DNA from: Mucilaginibacter gracilis
Lineage (GTDB): Bacteria; Bacteroidota; Bacteroidia; Sphingobacteriales; Sphingobacteriaceae
Direction of reading: 5' to 3'
Length of the DNA: 64,000 nt
NCBI RefSeq assembly: GCF_003633615.1
Contig: NZ_RBKU01000001.1
Coordinates: 2,852,001-2,916,000 of the forward strand
The position numbers and the translations under genes are program-made. Below the pieces are notes generated by a model. It was not told the origin of the DNA, searched no databases, and saw only the letters and a program-made list of their open reading frames with translations. Of the stretch, positions 16,782-27,200 are shown in pieces (the first letter of the stretch is position 1; each line of letters opens with the position of its first letter).

Positions 16782-18497
16782 CTAAATACGGGCTTCTTTA
16801 GCAAGCACACTGTTTTTATACCCATATGTAAAATAAATAACCAGGCCTATAACCAGCCAAATTAAAAAGCGGAGCCAGTTGGTATAACCTAACTCAGTCA
16901 TGAGGTAAAGGCAGCTTAGTAAGCCCATTACCGGTATTAATGATAAATTTTTAACAAAGGCAGCTATGGTTAACGATGCCGCTAAAATTACAAACACAAA
17001 ATAGGGCAGCTTGTCTTTATATAAATCCCAGCCACCGCTGTAATCAAACAGGCTTATAAAGTTGTGATAAAAAAGTACGCAACCTAAAATAAAAATAACA
17101 GGCGCAATAAATTTAGAGTTTACGTAAGGCAGGTGAAAGCGGCCTTTTTGTGCTTCTTCGCGTGGTAGTAGCAGTACGCCGCCACAAACCAAAACAAAGG
17201 CAAAAAGGGTGCCTATACTGGTTAAGTCGGTAACCTCGGTAAGGTTCATAAAAAGAGCCGGGATAGCCACCACAAAGCCTGTAACTATTGTTGCAAAGGA
17301 TGGCGTGTTGTATTTTGGATGTATCCTCGAAAACGCTTTGGGCAGTAAGCCGTCGCGGCTCATGCTCATCCATATACGCGGCTGGCCTAATTGAAAAATG
17401 AGCAATACGCTTGCCGTTGCTATAACTGCGCTGATAGAAATAACGTAACTGATATTTTTTAAACCAATGCGTTGGAAAACAAATGCTAACGGGTCGCCTA
17501 CCTGCAACTCCTTATAACTAACCATACCCGTTAATACTAACGCTATTAAAATGTAAAGTACGGTGCAAATAATTAATGAATAGATCATCCCGCGCGGTAA
17601 ATCGCGCTGCGGGTTTTCGCATTCCTCGGCGGTGGTTGATATGGCATCAAAACCGATATAGGCAAAAAACACGCCCGAAACACCCTTCATTACCCCGCTA
17701 AAGCCATTGGGTAAAAACGGGTGCCAGTTAGCCGGCGATACGTAAAAAAAACCAGCTATAATAACAAAAATAACAACGGCTACCTTTAAAATAACCATAG
17801 CATTGGTAGCCTTCTTGGTTTCGCGGATGCCAATATATACTAAGTAGGTAATTACAAATACAATGGCAAGTGCGGGTATATTGGCTATAAGTTTAAAATT
17901 ACCAATGCCGGGTGCCGTTGCCCAGGCTGTAGCTTGCGATTTAAGCGCATCAGGAATAGCGGTTACTCCGTGAGCAGCTAAATTGGCTATGGCAGATTTT
18001 GCCCTGTAAGCCGAAACATAATCCATAGTTAAGTAGGAGGGGATATGGATATGGAAACCTTCCAGCAGGTTAACAAAATATTCGCTCCATGATATGGCTA
18101 CGGCAATGTTGCCGATAGCGTACTCCATTAATAAATCCCAGCCAATTATCCAGGCTATCAATTCGCCAAATGAGGCATAAGCGTAGGTATATGCACTGCC
18201 CGAAACAGGTATTCGGGAAGCAAACTCGGCATAACACAAGGCTGAAAAGCCGCAGGTAATTGCGGTTAATACAAACAGAATAGATACGCCGGGGCCACCG
18301 TTAAACGCCGCTGTGCCAATGGTTGAAAATATACCCGCGCCAACCACGGCCGCAATGCCCATCAACGTAAGGTCTTTAACGTTTAATTCTTTTTTAAGAT
18401 GGGATGCCGAGCCTCCGTGTTCAGCGTCGCTGAAACCACTTGCTACATCAGATAAAATTCGTTCTACAGACTTTTTACGAAATATATTGCTCGACAT
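16782..18497 (-). CDS. APC-superfamily cationic amino-acid permease
   Basis: This 571-residue protein has about twelve to fourteen membrane helices. The APC signature is LTLMGIAAVVGAGIFSTIGT in helix 1, with ISGSAYT-like IPVSGSAYTYAYASFGELIA in helix 3. GVSGVFFAYIGFDAISTTAE in helix 6 and the following loop with ECENPQRDLPRGM match bacterial CAT-type transporters. These import basic or other amino acids with sodium or protons. The helices continue to residue 560 with a charged C-terminus, NSVLAKEARI. It is followed closely by the SemiSWEET gene. The specific amino acid is not evident. Confidence 0.93.
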   Translation of the reverse strand: MSSNIFRKKSVERILSDVASGFSDAEHGGSASHLKKELNVKDLTLMGIAAVVGAGIFSTIGTAAFNGGPGVSILFVLTAITCGFSALCYAEFASRIPVSGSAYTYAYASFGELIAWIIGWDLLMEYAIGNIAVAISWSEYFVNLLEGFHIHIPSYLTMDYVSAYRAKSAIANLAAHGVTAIPDALKSQATAWATAPGIGNFKLIANIPALAIVFVITYLVYIGIRETKKATNAMVILKVAVVIFVIIAGFFYVSPANWHPFLPNGFSGVMKGVSGVFFAYIGFDAISTTAEECENPQRDLPRGMIYSLIICTVLYILIALVLTGMVSYKELQVGDPLAFVFQRIGLKNISYVISISAVIATASVLLIFQLGQPRIWMSMSRDGLLPKAFSRIHPKYNTPSFATIVTGFVVAIPALFMNLTEVTDLTSIGTLFAFVLVCGGVLLLPREEAQKGRFHLPYVNSKFIAPVIFILGCVLFYHNFISLFDYSGGWDLYKDKLPYFVFVILAASLTIAAFVKNLSLIPVMGLLSCLYLMTELGYTNWLRFLIWLVIGLVIYFTYGYKNSVLAKEARI

Positions 18498-18575
18498 TGT
18501 TGAAATTTAGCTAAAAACCAAACATAACGATTTTTTTGCATTGAATAAATAAGCTTATCTAATTAACTTGCGCCC

Positions 18576-19235
18576 ATGAAAACAGGCCTACTCGATGTTT
18601 TAAAACAGATCAAATTTTTGTTTATTCCATACCTTATAGCATTGGGTATTTGCCTGGTAATAGGTTTAGTTTATACAAAGGCGCAAATTTATTTTACCTT
18701 CAATAGCTGGCATTTTGCATTTGGAGATGTGTTTTTTGCCTTGTGGACAAACATGGGCGATGGTATTATTTGCGTGCTAATAGCTATAGGCTTGTTGTTT
18801 TTTAATTACCGCAAAGGGTTTTTAATGGGTACAAGTTATATTATAACTTCCATAATAGCACAGGTGTTAAAGCGCATTATAGCTACACCGCGCCCGGTTA
18901 TTTACTTTAAAGCCGAGGCCAGCAAAATGTATTTGGTAAAAGGGGTTGAAATGCTCGAAACATTGAGCTTCCCATCGGGCCACACCGTATCGGCTTTTTC
19001 GGCGGCGGTGGTACTAACCTACATAACCCCCAGGAAAACCTGGGGGCTGGTGTTTTTTGTTTTAGCTGTTTTGGTAGGCTATTCGCGCATGTACCTTAGC
19101 GAACATTTTTTTGAGGATGTTGTAGGCGGTTCGGCAATAGGCGTTATCGTAACCGTATTTTGGATTACCTGGATTGATAATAAAGCATTTTTGCGCTCCG
19201 AAAAATGGAACAAAGGCCTTATAAAAACCCGCTGA
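18576..19235 (+). CDS. PAP2-superfamily membrane phosphatase
   Basis: This 219-residue protein has about five or six membrane helices and the complete three-part PAP2 active site: KRIIATPRP (KX6RP), FPSGHTVSAF (PSGH) and SRMYLSEHFFEDVVGG (SRX5HX3D). Members dephosphorylate lipid pyrophosphates such as undecaprenyl pyrophosphate, or phosphatidic acid, at the periplasmic face. Its stop directly abuts the stop of the convergent gene at 19236. The substrate is inferred only at superfamily level. Confidence 0.93.
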   Translation: MKTGLLDVLKQIKFLFIPYLIALGICLVIGLVYTKAQIYFTFNSWHFAFGDVFFALWTNMGDGIICVLIAIGLLFFNYRKGFLMGTSYIITSIIAQVLKRIIATPRPVIYFKAEASKMYLVKGVEMLETLSFPSGHTVSAFSAAVVLTYITPRKTWGLVFFVLAVLVGYSRMYLSEHFFEDVVGGSAIGVIVTVFWITWIDNKAFLRSEKWNKGLIKTR

Positions 19236-19901
19236 TTAGGTAAGCGTCATGGTATCACGGCGCCTTAAAAACACAATTACGGCTATAATAATAGCTAAAG
19301 GTATCAAACCGAATAAAATTATTTTAACAATAATGGGTTGACTGCTTTGTGCGGTAACTATATATTGGTCGTCGCGGTCCAAATCGGGAGCCGTTTTGAT
19401 TGACGAGAAAAACGCTTTCATTTCGCCATCAGCTTCATCCTTACGGAAATCATCATACAAATACTCAAAAGTGTAAGTTGTATTTTTAGTGTATAGCAAC
19501 TTAAAGTGGCGCAATTGTACACCGCTGCCCGTATCGGTTTGTAAAATAAAATCGCACACGGCTAACTTACCCATAGTTGTATCGCGCACGTTAACAACAG
19601 TGCCGTTGCCCGATGATGTTTGTACCTTTTTAATGTACTCCTGAAACACGTTATCTAAACCGTTAGTGTTTTTAACCGTTTTACCACCTGGTGGGTTTAC
19701 AGAGCGTATAACCAAAAAAGACCCATATACACCGTTTGCTACAAAGCTTTGTTGCCCGGTAGCAGCATTTTTCGAAAACTCTTTAGGTAAAGAAACCGCT
19801 ACCGAGCTATCTAACTTTACCGGCGTTAAATAGTATTGCTTTTGAGCATACGTTCGGTTAATGAGTAGTAACACGCTTAAAAATATCATTAGCTTTTTCA
19901 T
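19236..19901 (-). CDS. Exported protein with a C-terminal membrane anchor, unknown function
   Basis: This 221-residue protein has a signal peptide (MKKLMIFLSVLLLINRTYAQ) and a periplasmic domain of about 165 residues. One C-terminal helix follows (IVKIILFGLIPLAIIIAVIV) with a basic tail LRRRDTM on the cytoplasmic side. The central part contains FVANGVYGSFLVIRSVNPPG and LRHFKLLYTKNTTYTFEYLY, suggesting a compact beta-rich fold of the kind that monitors or binds small ligands. I do not recognise a named family. It is convergent with the PAP2 gene and is followed, on its own upstream side, by an empty gap of about 240 bp. Confidence 0.7.
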   Translation of the reverse strand: MKKLMIFLSVLLLINRTYAQKQYYLTPVKLDSSVAVSLPKEFSKNAATGQQSFVANGVYGSFLVIRSVNPPGGKTVKNTNGLDNVFQEYIKKVQTSSGNGTVVNVRDTTMGKLAVCDFILQTDTGSGVQLRHFKLLYTKNTTYTFEYLYDDFRKDEADGEMKAFFSSIKTAPDLDRDDQYIVTAQSSQPIIVKIILFGLIPLAIIIAVIVFLRRRDTMTLT

Positions 19902-20041
19902 TGTTCTCTATTTCTAGTTTAAAAAAATGAATTGTGCTATTTAAGGTTAATAGGCGTATATGGTTTTACATTAATAGTGCCATAGTATATTAAACAGGTG
20001 TTAAAAAGTTAAAAAAGGAGTTTGAAATGAGATGAAAAGGG

Positions 20042-20088
20042 CACTGATAAGGGTTAGTGTTATTGATATATAACCTTATTAATCAGTG
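20042..20088. repeat. Long imperfect palindrome in an intergenic gap
   Basis: CACTGATAAGGGTTA (20042-20056) and TAACCTTATTAATCAGTG (20071-20088) pair with a few mismatches around a 14-base loop. The gap 19902-20144 holds no gene. The palindrome lies after the stop of the DUF1634 gene on the minus strand and may end that transcript, although there is no T-run. Confidence 0.5.
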
Positions 20089-20144
20089 TTTTGTGATTTT
20101 GTATTTTTTAATAATGCCCAACTTTATTGCTAACCTAAAAGTAC

Positions 20145-20534
20145 CTACCCGCCAAAACCACCTAGCATGCTAATTGTAATGATGGATAGTACAATAACAG
20201 ATATGCCGAGATACAAATAGTCTTTTTCTATTGTGAAACTTATTGCCGATAGCAGCACCCGGGTTATAGGTGTGGCAATGAGTAAAATTATACCAAATTG
20301 AATAATTGCCCTTCCGCGAATATTGATAACGCCTTCAAAAATGGCTTTAAGCTGGCGGGTAAAATCGGGCTGGCCGGTAAATGTATCATAGTGGCTAATG
20401 TCGTGTCCGTGGCGGTACAGGTATATCGAGCCACCAATAATTACAACCACCATGGATAGCAACACACCCCAGCGCAATAGCGAGCCTATAAGCAGTTCGA
20501 TATCTTTATCGTTTAGTTTTTTTTGCATTTTCAT
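20145..20534 (-). CDS. DUF1634-type membrane protein, partner of TauE/SafE
   Basis: This 129-residue protein has three membrane helices (LLRWGVLLSMVVVIIGGSIY, GRAIIQFGIILLIATPITRV, YLYLGISVIVLSIITISMLG). The architecture and the motif WGVLLS...GG...YL fit the DUF1634 family. That family is commonly encoded next to TauE/SafE exporters, and here its start overlaps the exporter stop by 4 bp. It probably modulates or completes the exporter. The function is inferred from the pairing; no catalytic motif is visible. Confidence 0.85.
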   Translation of the reverse strand: MKMQKKLNDKDIELLIGSLLRWGVLLSMVVVIIGGSIYLYRHGHDISHYDTFTGQPDFTRQLKAIFEGVINIRGRAIIQFGIILLIATPITRVLLSAISFTIEKDYLYLGISVIVLSIITISMLGGFGG

Positions 20535-21364
20535 AAGTCGCCGTTTATGCCCTTATAAATCATCTGCACAGCTAAAAATGTAACAATTACTGCAAAAAAG
20601 TAACGCAGTTTTTTTGATTGAGCGTGTACTAATATTTTTGAACCGGTAAAGGCACCTAATATTACCCCTATAACAACAGGCATTGCTAAACCGGGGTCTA
20701 TATAACCGCGGTGCAAGTAAACTACCGCACTGGCTGCGGCTGTTACACCTATCATAAAATTACTTGTAGTGGTTGATACCTTAAACGGAATGCCCATTAT
20801 ACCATCCATAGCCACAACTTTTAGCGCACCCGAACCAATGCCTAACAAGCCCGACATGATACCGGCAAATATCATGGTGATAAAACCGCCGGCCACGTTG
20901 TTAACGCCGTAGGTTACTATAGTATCGCCGGAAGGGTAACTGCTATTAAGTTTTAGTTTTTGAGCGAGCTTGCTTTTATATTGCTCAACGCGTTCGGCCT
21001 TTTTACGTAATGACATGATGGCCGAAAAGATGAGAACCGAGCCAAATAGGATAGCAATATAATTAACGGGTAGGTATTTGGCAATTATTGCACCTGTTAT
21101 TGCACCGGTGGTGGTGGCAATTTCTAAAAACATGCCCAGGCGCATATTGGTAATACCTTCTTTAACATAGGCTGCCGCCGAGCCCGATGATGTTGCGATA
21201 ACCGAAACCAGCGATGCGCCTATGGCGTAATGAATATCTACATGGAGTACCAGCGTTAATAGTGGAATAATAACCACCCCGCCTCCTAAGCCGGTAAGCG
21301 AGCCAACCAGGCCGGCGGCATAGGCCCCAAGCAAAATAATTATTGTTAGCAACAGTACAGACAT
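20531..21364 (-). CDS. TauE/SafE-family anion exporter
   Basis: This 277-residue protein has about eight membrane helices in two related halves. Each half has a glycine-rich motif: LVGSLTGLGGGVVIIPLLTL in the first and AGIMSGLLGIGSGALKVVAM in the second. This is the arrangement of the TauE/SafE/YfcA family, which moves sulfite, sulfoacetate or other small sulfur-containing or organic anions across the inner membrane. It is coupled to the DUF1634 gene by an ATGA overlap, forming a two-gene operon. Without sulfur-metabolism genes nearby, the substrate stays open. Confidence 0.92.
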   Translation of the reverse strand: MSVLLLTIIILLGAYAAGLVGSLTGLGGGVVIIPLLTLVLHVDIHYAIGASLVSVIATSSGSAAAYVKEGITNMRLGMFLEIATTTGAITGAIIAKYLPVNYIAILFGSVLIFSAIMSLRKKAERVEQYKSKLAQKLKLNSSYPSGDTIVTYGVNNVAGGFITMIFAGIMSGLLGIGSGALKVVAMDGIMGIPFKVSTTTSNFMIGVTAAASAVVYLHRGYIDPGLAMPVVIGVILGAFTGSKILVHAQSKKLRYFFAVIVTFLAVQMIYKGINGDL

Positions 21365-21445
21365 GCAGCAGGTATATGTGCGGCTAAAATAGCAATAAAT
21401 TACAGGTGCTGCCCAATATGGATGTGATTATTGCGTTTAGGTTAA

Positions 21446-22306
21446 CTATTCGATCTCATCTATCTCAATTAGTTTGAAAGTGTTTTTAACCCTGATGCCT
21501 TTATCGGTTTGTTGCAGGGTGCAGCATTCGTTAACTGCATCGTGCTCTAAAAACAGGATGAAGTTTTTCTCAACTGCTTCGGCAAATATAGCCTTACGCT
21601 CGGCCATAGTTTTTAGCGGAAACATATCGTAAGCCATTACATAAGGAATAGGGAGGTGCCCAACCGATGGCAGCAAATCGGCCATGTATAAAATCACTTT
21701 ATCTTTGTAATAGATCTGCGGAAGCATCATAGCATCAGTATGGCCATATGCAAAACGGATAACGATGTTTTTGGTAAAAGGCACACCATCGGTAACGTCA
21801 ATAAACTTAAGCTTGCCGCTTGCCGCAATAGGTAAAATGTTTTCTTTTAAAAAGGATGCCTTTTCGCGCTCGTTTGGATAAATGGCCCAGTTCCAATGTT
21901 GCTCATTGCTCCAGTAGGTAGCGTTTTTAAAGGCAGGCACCAATTTATCGCCTTCGCGGATGATGGAACCACCACAATGGTCGAAATGGAGATGGGTTAA
22001 AAAAACGTCAGTAATATCGTTACGCGTAAAGCCGTGTTGAGCTAATGACGAATCGAGCGTGTCGTTGCCATGCAAATGGTAGTGGCTTAAAAACTTTGCA
22101 TCCTGTTTATCGCCAATGCCATTGTCAATCAAAATTAACCGTCCTTCATCCTCAACCAGCAGGCAGCGCATGGCCCAGGTACATAAATTATTTTCGTCGG
22201 CAGGGTTGGTACGTTGCCAAAGCGATTTTGGCACCACACCAAACATAGCGCCGCCATCTAATTTAAAAAAACCTGTTTCGATACTATATAGTTTCATAAG
22301 CCCCAT
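21446..22306 (-). CDS. Metallo-beta-lactamase-fold hydrolase
   Basis: This 286-residue cytosolic protein has the MBL zinc motif LTHLHFDHCGG (HxHxDH). Downstream ligands are plausible in FAYGHTDAMM and FLEHDAV. The N-terminal LLVEDEGRLILIDNGIGDKQ is typical of the quorum-quenching-lactonase / N-acyl hydrolase-like branch, but that branch covers many activities. It may hydrolyse an ester, lactone or thioester. It has no close operon partner; palindromes and a terminator separate it from lpd. Confidence 0.88.
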   Translation of the reverse strand: MGLMKLYSIETGFFKLDGGAMFGVVPKSLWQRTNPADENNLCTWAMRCLLVEDEGRLILIDNGIGDKQDAKFLSHYHLHGNDTLDSSLAQHGFTRNDITDVFLTHLHFDHCGGSIIREGDKLVPAFKNATYWSNEQHWNWAIYPNEREKASFLKENILPIAASGKLKFIDVTDGVPFTKNIVIRFAYGHTDAMMLPQIYYKDKVILYMADLLPSVGHLPIPYVMAYDMFPLKTMAERKAIFAEAVEKNFILFLEHDAVNECCTLQQTDKGIRVKNTFKLIEIDEIE

Positions 22307-22308
22307 AA

Positions 22309-22431
22309 CCCCCTAAAGGGGGAATTAAAATTAATGTTTAAACTAAAAGAACCCAGTATATACTTAAATAACTGGGTTCTCAAATAATTATGTGCTCCTA
22401 TTGCTCCCCCTTTAGGGGGCAGGGGGGCTAC
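22309..22431. repeat. Paired CCCCCTAAAGGGGG palindromes flanking a terminator
   Basis: CCCCCTAAAGGGGG-type palindromes occur at about 22314-22324 and 22405-22416, in opposite orientation at the two ends of the gap. A 10-bp stem (AGAACCCAGT at 22348-22357 and its complement at 22371-22380) lies between them, with a T-rich run on the minus strand. The stem is the lpd terminator. The outer palindromes are a common intergenic motif in this group of bacteria. Similar GGGGGA/CCCC arms recur near 50053. Confidence 0.7.
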
Positions 22432-23822
22432 AAATGTATCACTTCGCCATACGCATCAGCTGCGGCTTCCATTACGGCTTCGCTCATGGTTGGGTGTGGG
22501 TGTACCGATTTAATAATCTCGTGCCCGGTTGCTTCAAGCTTGCGGGCAGTTACTACTTCGGCTATCATTTCGGTAACGTTCATACCTATCATGTGTGCGC
22601 CCAAAAACTCGCCGTACTTGGCATCAAATATCACTTTAACAAAACCATCCTTTGCTCCGGCTGCGCTGGCCTTGCCCGATGCCGAGAATGGAAATTTGCC
22701 TACTTTAATTTCGTAACCGGCCTCTTTAGCTGCCTTTTCGGTATAACCTACCGATGCTACTTCGGGCGAGCAATAAGTACAACCCGGTATGTTGTTATAG
22801 TTTAACGGCTCGGGGTTTTGACCGGCAATTTTTTCAACGCAGATAATACCTTCGGCAGATGCTACGTGGGCCAGGGCCTGTCCTTTTACAATATCGCCAA
22901 TGGCGTAAACACCATCAACATTAGTTTTATAAAAATCGTCAACCAAAACTTTGCCCTTGTCGGTTTTAACACCAACCTCTTCCAGGCCAATGCCCTCAAG
23001 GTTAGTTGATATACCTACGGCCGAGAGTACAACATCGCACTCTAATATCAAAATATCGCCATTTGGTGTTTTTACGTTTACCTTACAGCCGTTGCCCGAT
23101 GTATCAACAGATTCAACAACAGAGCTCGTCATGATGTTGATGCCTTGTTTTTTTAAACTACGGCCAAGTTGCTTAGAAATATCTTCGTCTTCTAACGGAA
23201 CTACATTTTCCATAAACTCAACCACGGTTACTTTGGTGCCAATTGAGTTATAAAAATAAGCAAATTCGATACCAATAGCTCCCGAACCTACTACTACCAT
23301 AGATGCCGGTTTTTGGGGCAGCACCATTGCCTGGCGATAGCCAATTACCTTTTTACCATCTTGTTTAAGGTTAGGCAACTCGCGCGAGCGGCCACCGGTG
23401 GCTATGATGATATGTTTGGCGGTATGTTCAACCTCGGTGCCATCCAAAAGCTTAACGGTTACTACGCCTTTAGCTTTAAGTTTGCCGATGCCCATTACCA
23501 CATCAATTTTATTTTTCTTCATCAGGAACTGAACGCCTTTGCTCATTCCATCGGCAACACCGCGGCTGCGTTTAATTACCGAATCAAAATCAACCACGCC
23601 GGGAGTTGGTATCCTGATGCCGTAATCGGCGGCATGGTTTACATATTCAAAAACCTGGGCACTTTTTAATAATGCTTTGGTTGGTATACAACCCCAGTTT
23701 AAACAAATGCCACCTAATGATTCTTTCTCAATAATGGCAGTTTTTAAACCCAGCTGGGATGCTCTTATTGCGGCAACATAACCACCAGGGCCACTACCGA
23801 TAACAATCAGATCATAATTCAT
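22428..23822 (-). CDS. lpdA: Dihydrolipoyl dehydrogenase (E3)
   Basis: This 464-residue flavoprotein reoxidises dihydrolipoyl groups of pyruvate and 2-oxoglutarate dehydrogenase and related complexes. The FAD site MNYDLIVIGSGPGGYVAAIR and the redox-active disulfide in GGICLNWGCIPTKALLK are present. The NAD-binding VVVGSGAIGIEFAYFYNSIG and the C-terminal catalytic pair in SVHPHPTMSEAVMEA (His-Pro-His) are also intact. Length is normal for the family. It stands alone, which fits an E3 shared by several complexes. A terminator follows at 22348-22380. Confidence 0.97.
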   Translation of the reverse strand: MNYDLIVIGSGPGGYVAAIRASQLGLKTAIIEKESLGGICLNWGCIPTKALLKSAQVFEYVNHAADYGIRIPTPGVVDFDSVIKRSRGVADGMSKGVQFLMKKNKIDVVMGIGKLKAKGVVTVKLLDGTEVEHTAKHIIIATGGRSRELPNLKQDGKKVIGYRQAMVLPQKPASMVVVGSGAIGIEFAYFYNSIGTKVTVVEFMENVVPLEDEDISKQLGRSLKKQGINIMTSSVVESVDTSGNGCKVNVKTPNGDILILECDVVLSAVGISTNLEGIGLEEVGVKTDKGKVLVDDFYKTNVDGVYAIGDIVKGQALAHVASAEGIICVEKIAGQNPEPLNYNNIPGCTYCSPEVASVGYTEKAAKEAGYEIKVGKFPFSASGKASAAGAKDGFVKVIFDAKYGEFLGAHMIGMNVTEMIAEVVTARKLEATGHEIIKSVHPHPTMSEAVMEAAADAYGEVIHL

Positions 23823-24256
23823 ATTATTCTATCGTTTTTGCAATTTAGGCCAAAGCTAAATAAAAACGCCGATATGGAAAATACACGATGATGGACTTGA
23901 TGTGATTTATTACAGATTGATAGAAAACCGCCTCCGGGCCATTACGTTTTATGTGATTTTATTTAATTAAAAGTAAAATACTGCACCTTGCGCTATGCTA
24001 TAAATTATGACTGCACCGCTGCCAGCCCATTTGACGGCCACGAAAATTACTTTCGCAGCGTTAAAATTTAAGGCTATTTTGCCTTTGTATTGCTTTTTTT
24101 TCAATAAAGTACTCTTTTAAACGGTTGGTATTGTAAAATATGTGGAGAAATACTTAAGAATTGTTAACATTAACTTAACAATGGCTAATACCCTGTTAGG
24201 TATATTTGCAGAGAATAATAATTCATTTTTTAACTTAAACGATTAAACAGACAAGT
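23823..24256. promoter_or_regulatory. Divergent intergenic region with an operator-like palindrome and -7 box
   Basis: No gene is visible between lpdA and the TonB-dependent receptor. Near the receptor, TATATTTG (24201-24208) fits the -7 consensus, placing the transcript start just downstream. ATTGTTAA and TTAACAAT (24160-24182) form perfect 8-bp arms over the expected -33 region, so a bound regulator would block the promoter. The identity of the regulator is unknown. Confidence 0.5.
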
Positions 24257-27200
24257 ATGAGGAAGCATTTACTCATTTTATTCATTACGGTACTAACCTC
24301 TGTAGCAGCTTTTGCACAGGTAACTACCAGTAGTTTTTCGGGTATTATTAAAGACTCCAAAGGAGAAACTCTACCCGGCGCTACCATCAGGGCAACACAT
24401 ACGCCCAGCGGAAGTACTTATACTTCTACCACAAACATTAAAGGGCAATTTACATTGCCGGGTGTGCGTGTTGGCGGTCCGTACACAGTGGTTATTTCGT
24501 ACATAGGTTACGAACCACAAACTTTTACCGGCATTGTGCTAAAATTAGGCGAGCCGTTTTTGTTAAATGTTACCATGAATATGACTGGTACAGCTTTAAA
24601 AGAAGTAACAATTAGCAACAAAAAAGAAATCAATGTTGCCAGAGTCGGTGCAAGTACTAACATTAGCAGCCGTATGTTACAAACATTGCCTACCATTAAC
24701 CGTAGTGTTACCGACTTTACACGTTTAAGCCCGTTAGCAAATGGTAACAGCTTTGCAGGTCGTGATAGCAGGTTAAACAATATTCAGGTTGATGGTGCCA
24801 GCTTAAATAACAGCTTTGGTTTATCAACTGATCCATTCCCAGGTGGTGGTGCACAGCCTATCTCTATCGAATCATACGATGAGATCTCAGTTAACGCTGC
24901 TCCCGTAGATGTACGTCAGTCTGGTTTTACAGGTGCTGGTATCTACGCAGTAACCAAAAGCGGTACCAACACATTTACAGGTTCGGCTTACGGTTATTAC
25001 AAAAACCAATCGTACAATGGTACAAGCATTGGTGATAATGATATTTCGAGCAGCTTTGCAAAATCGTCAACCAAAACCTATGGTTTTACCTTGGGTGGTC
25101 CGATCATCAAAAACAGAGTATTCTTCTTTGTCAATTACGAAAACACCAAGAGCACAACCCCAGGGTTAGCATATTCGCCAACCAATGGTTCAGGTATAGG
25201 AACGGTATCTTTAGCCACAGCGTCTGATCTGCAAAAAGTTTCTGATTACTTGCAGTCAAAATACGGTTATTCTACCGGTGCTTATGATAACTACCCGGCT
25301 TTTGCTCCGGCCAATCAAAACTTTTTGGCTAAATTAGATGTTAACATTAATGATAAAAATAAGTTGACGTTAAAATACAGCAATTTATCAGGTACTACCG
25401 ATAATCAATTAAACGGTACGTCTATACCCAACAGTGCAAACTTTACAGTAACAGGCAAATCGGGCAGTGTAAGTTCATTGCCATATGCTCGTTATAGTAA
25501 CCAGTCGCTTTCGTTTCAAAACTCAAATTATGGTTTTATAAACAAGGTTAGAACTTATACAGCAGAGTTAAACAGTTCAATAACCAGCAAATTATCAAAC
25601 CAACTATTATTTGCAGTTACCCAAACTGATACTAAACGTTCATTCCCGGGTGGTGATACTTTCCCAACTATTGATATTTTTCAAAATGGTAGTAACTACA
25701 TCACAGCAGGTAACGATCCATATACCTTAAATAACGATGTAATTAACAACACAACCAGCATTACCGATAACTTAACGTTTTATGCAGGTAAACACACCAT
25801 TACTGGTGGTGCTAGTTATGACTACCAATATTTAGGTAACCAGTTTATGCAAGGTGCAGCGGGCTATTACGCTTACAACTCGTTAGATGATTTTTTGAAT
25901 AACAGAGCACCTGTTTACTTTGCATATACTTACTCTTTAACCCCAGGTGTTTCTGCACCTTATTCGGCTTCGTTAAAAGTTGGTACAGTAGGCTTATATA
26001 TCCAGGACGAAGTTGCTGTTAATGATAATTTTAAATTGACTTACGGTATCCGTGCCGATAAACCAATTTACCTTGAAGATCCACCGGAAAATCCTCAAAT
26101 TTCAGCACTACAATTGTTAAACAAAAATGGTGGAACGCAATCATATAACACAGGCAGATGGCCTTCAAACCATTTCCTGTTTTCTCCTCGTGCAGGTTTC
26201 AGGTGGAATTTAGCGGATGATAAATCCTTAATTTTACGAGGTGGTGCAGGTGTATTTACAGGTAAAACTCCTTATGTGTACTTAACTAACATGCCAACTA
26301 ACAGTGGTATGCCACAAAATGGTTCAAACGTTAGTAACGCTACAGCTGCAGGTCAGGCAATCTTAAATCAAATCACTTTGGTTCGTGATCCATCAACCAT
26401 TGCTGCTCAGTTCCCTGGGTCATTCCCAACGTCATCGGGTACTACAGTACCAACTTCGGGTGCAGTAGTTATTGATCCTAACTATAAATTCCCACAAGTT
26501 TTCAGAGCTAACTTAGCTGTAGAAAAAGCATTTGGCGATGGTTATAACTTAACTTTAGAGGGCTTATATACTAAGGATATTAATGCTACCCGTTATATTA
26601 ACGCTAACTTACGTGCAGCTACAGGCCTTACACAAGAGGGAGACCTTTCTCGCGAACGTTATGTAGGAACAGGTACTGCAACAGTAGCTGCAACCGACAG
26701 GTTAATTTACCCAACACTGGGCAATATTTATTTGTTAACCAACTCTAGCGATGGTTACACAGGAGCCTTTACTGCTCAATTGAGCAAAAGCTATGCAAAC
26801 GGATTCTTTGGATCAATTGCTTATACTTATACAGTTGCTAAGGATGTAAACGCTAACTTGGGTTCAACAGCAGCATCAACTTACTCAGGTAACCCTAATA
26901 TCGGAACATCAAACGAGGAAGAATTAGGTAACTCTTCTTTCTTTACTCCGCACAGAGTTGTAGCTAACGCATCATACACTATCCGTTACTTAAATCACGG
27001 TGCTACTACATTCGGTTTATACTATTCAGGCTCATTAGGTACACCAATAAGCTACACTATTAATGGTGACTTAAACGGTGATGGTAACAGTAATACTGAT
27101 TTAATGTACATTCCTAAGAATGTTAATGATTTGACATTTGTTCCAACTACAGCTACTGTAAACGGTGTAACTTATACTTACACAGCTGCACAAGAAGCTC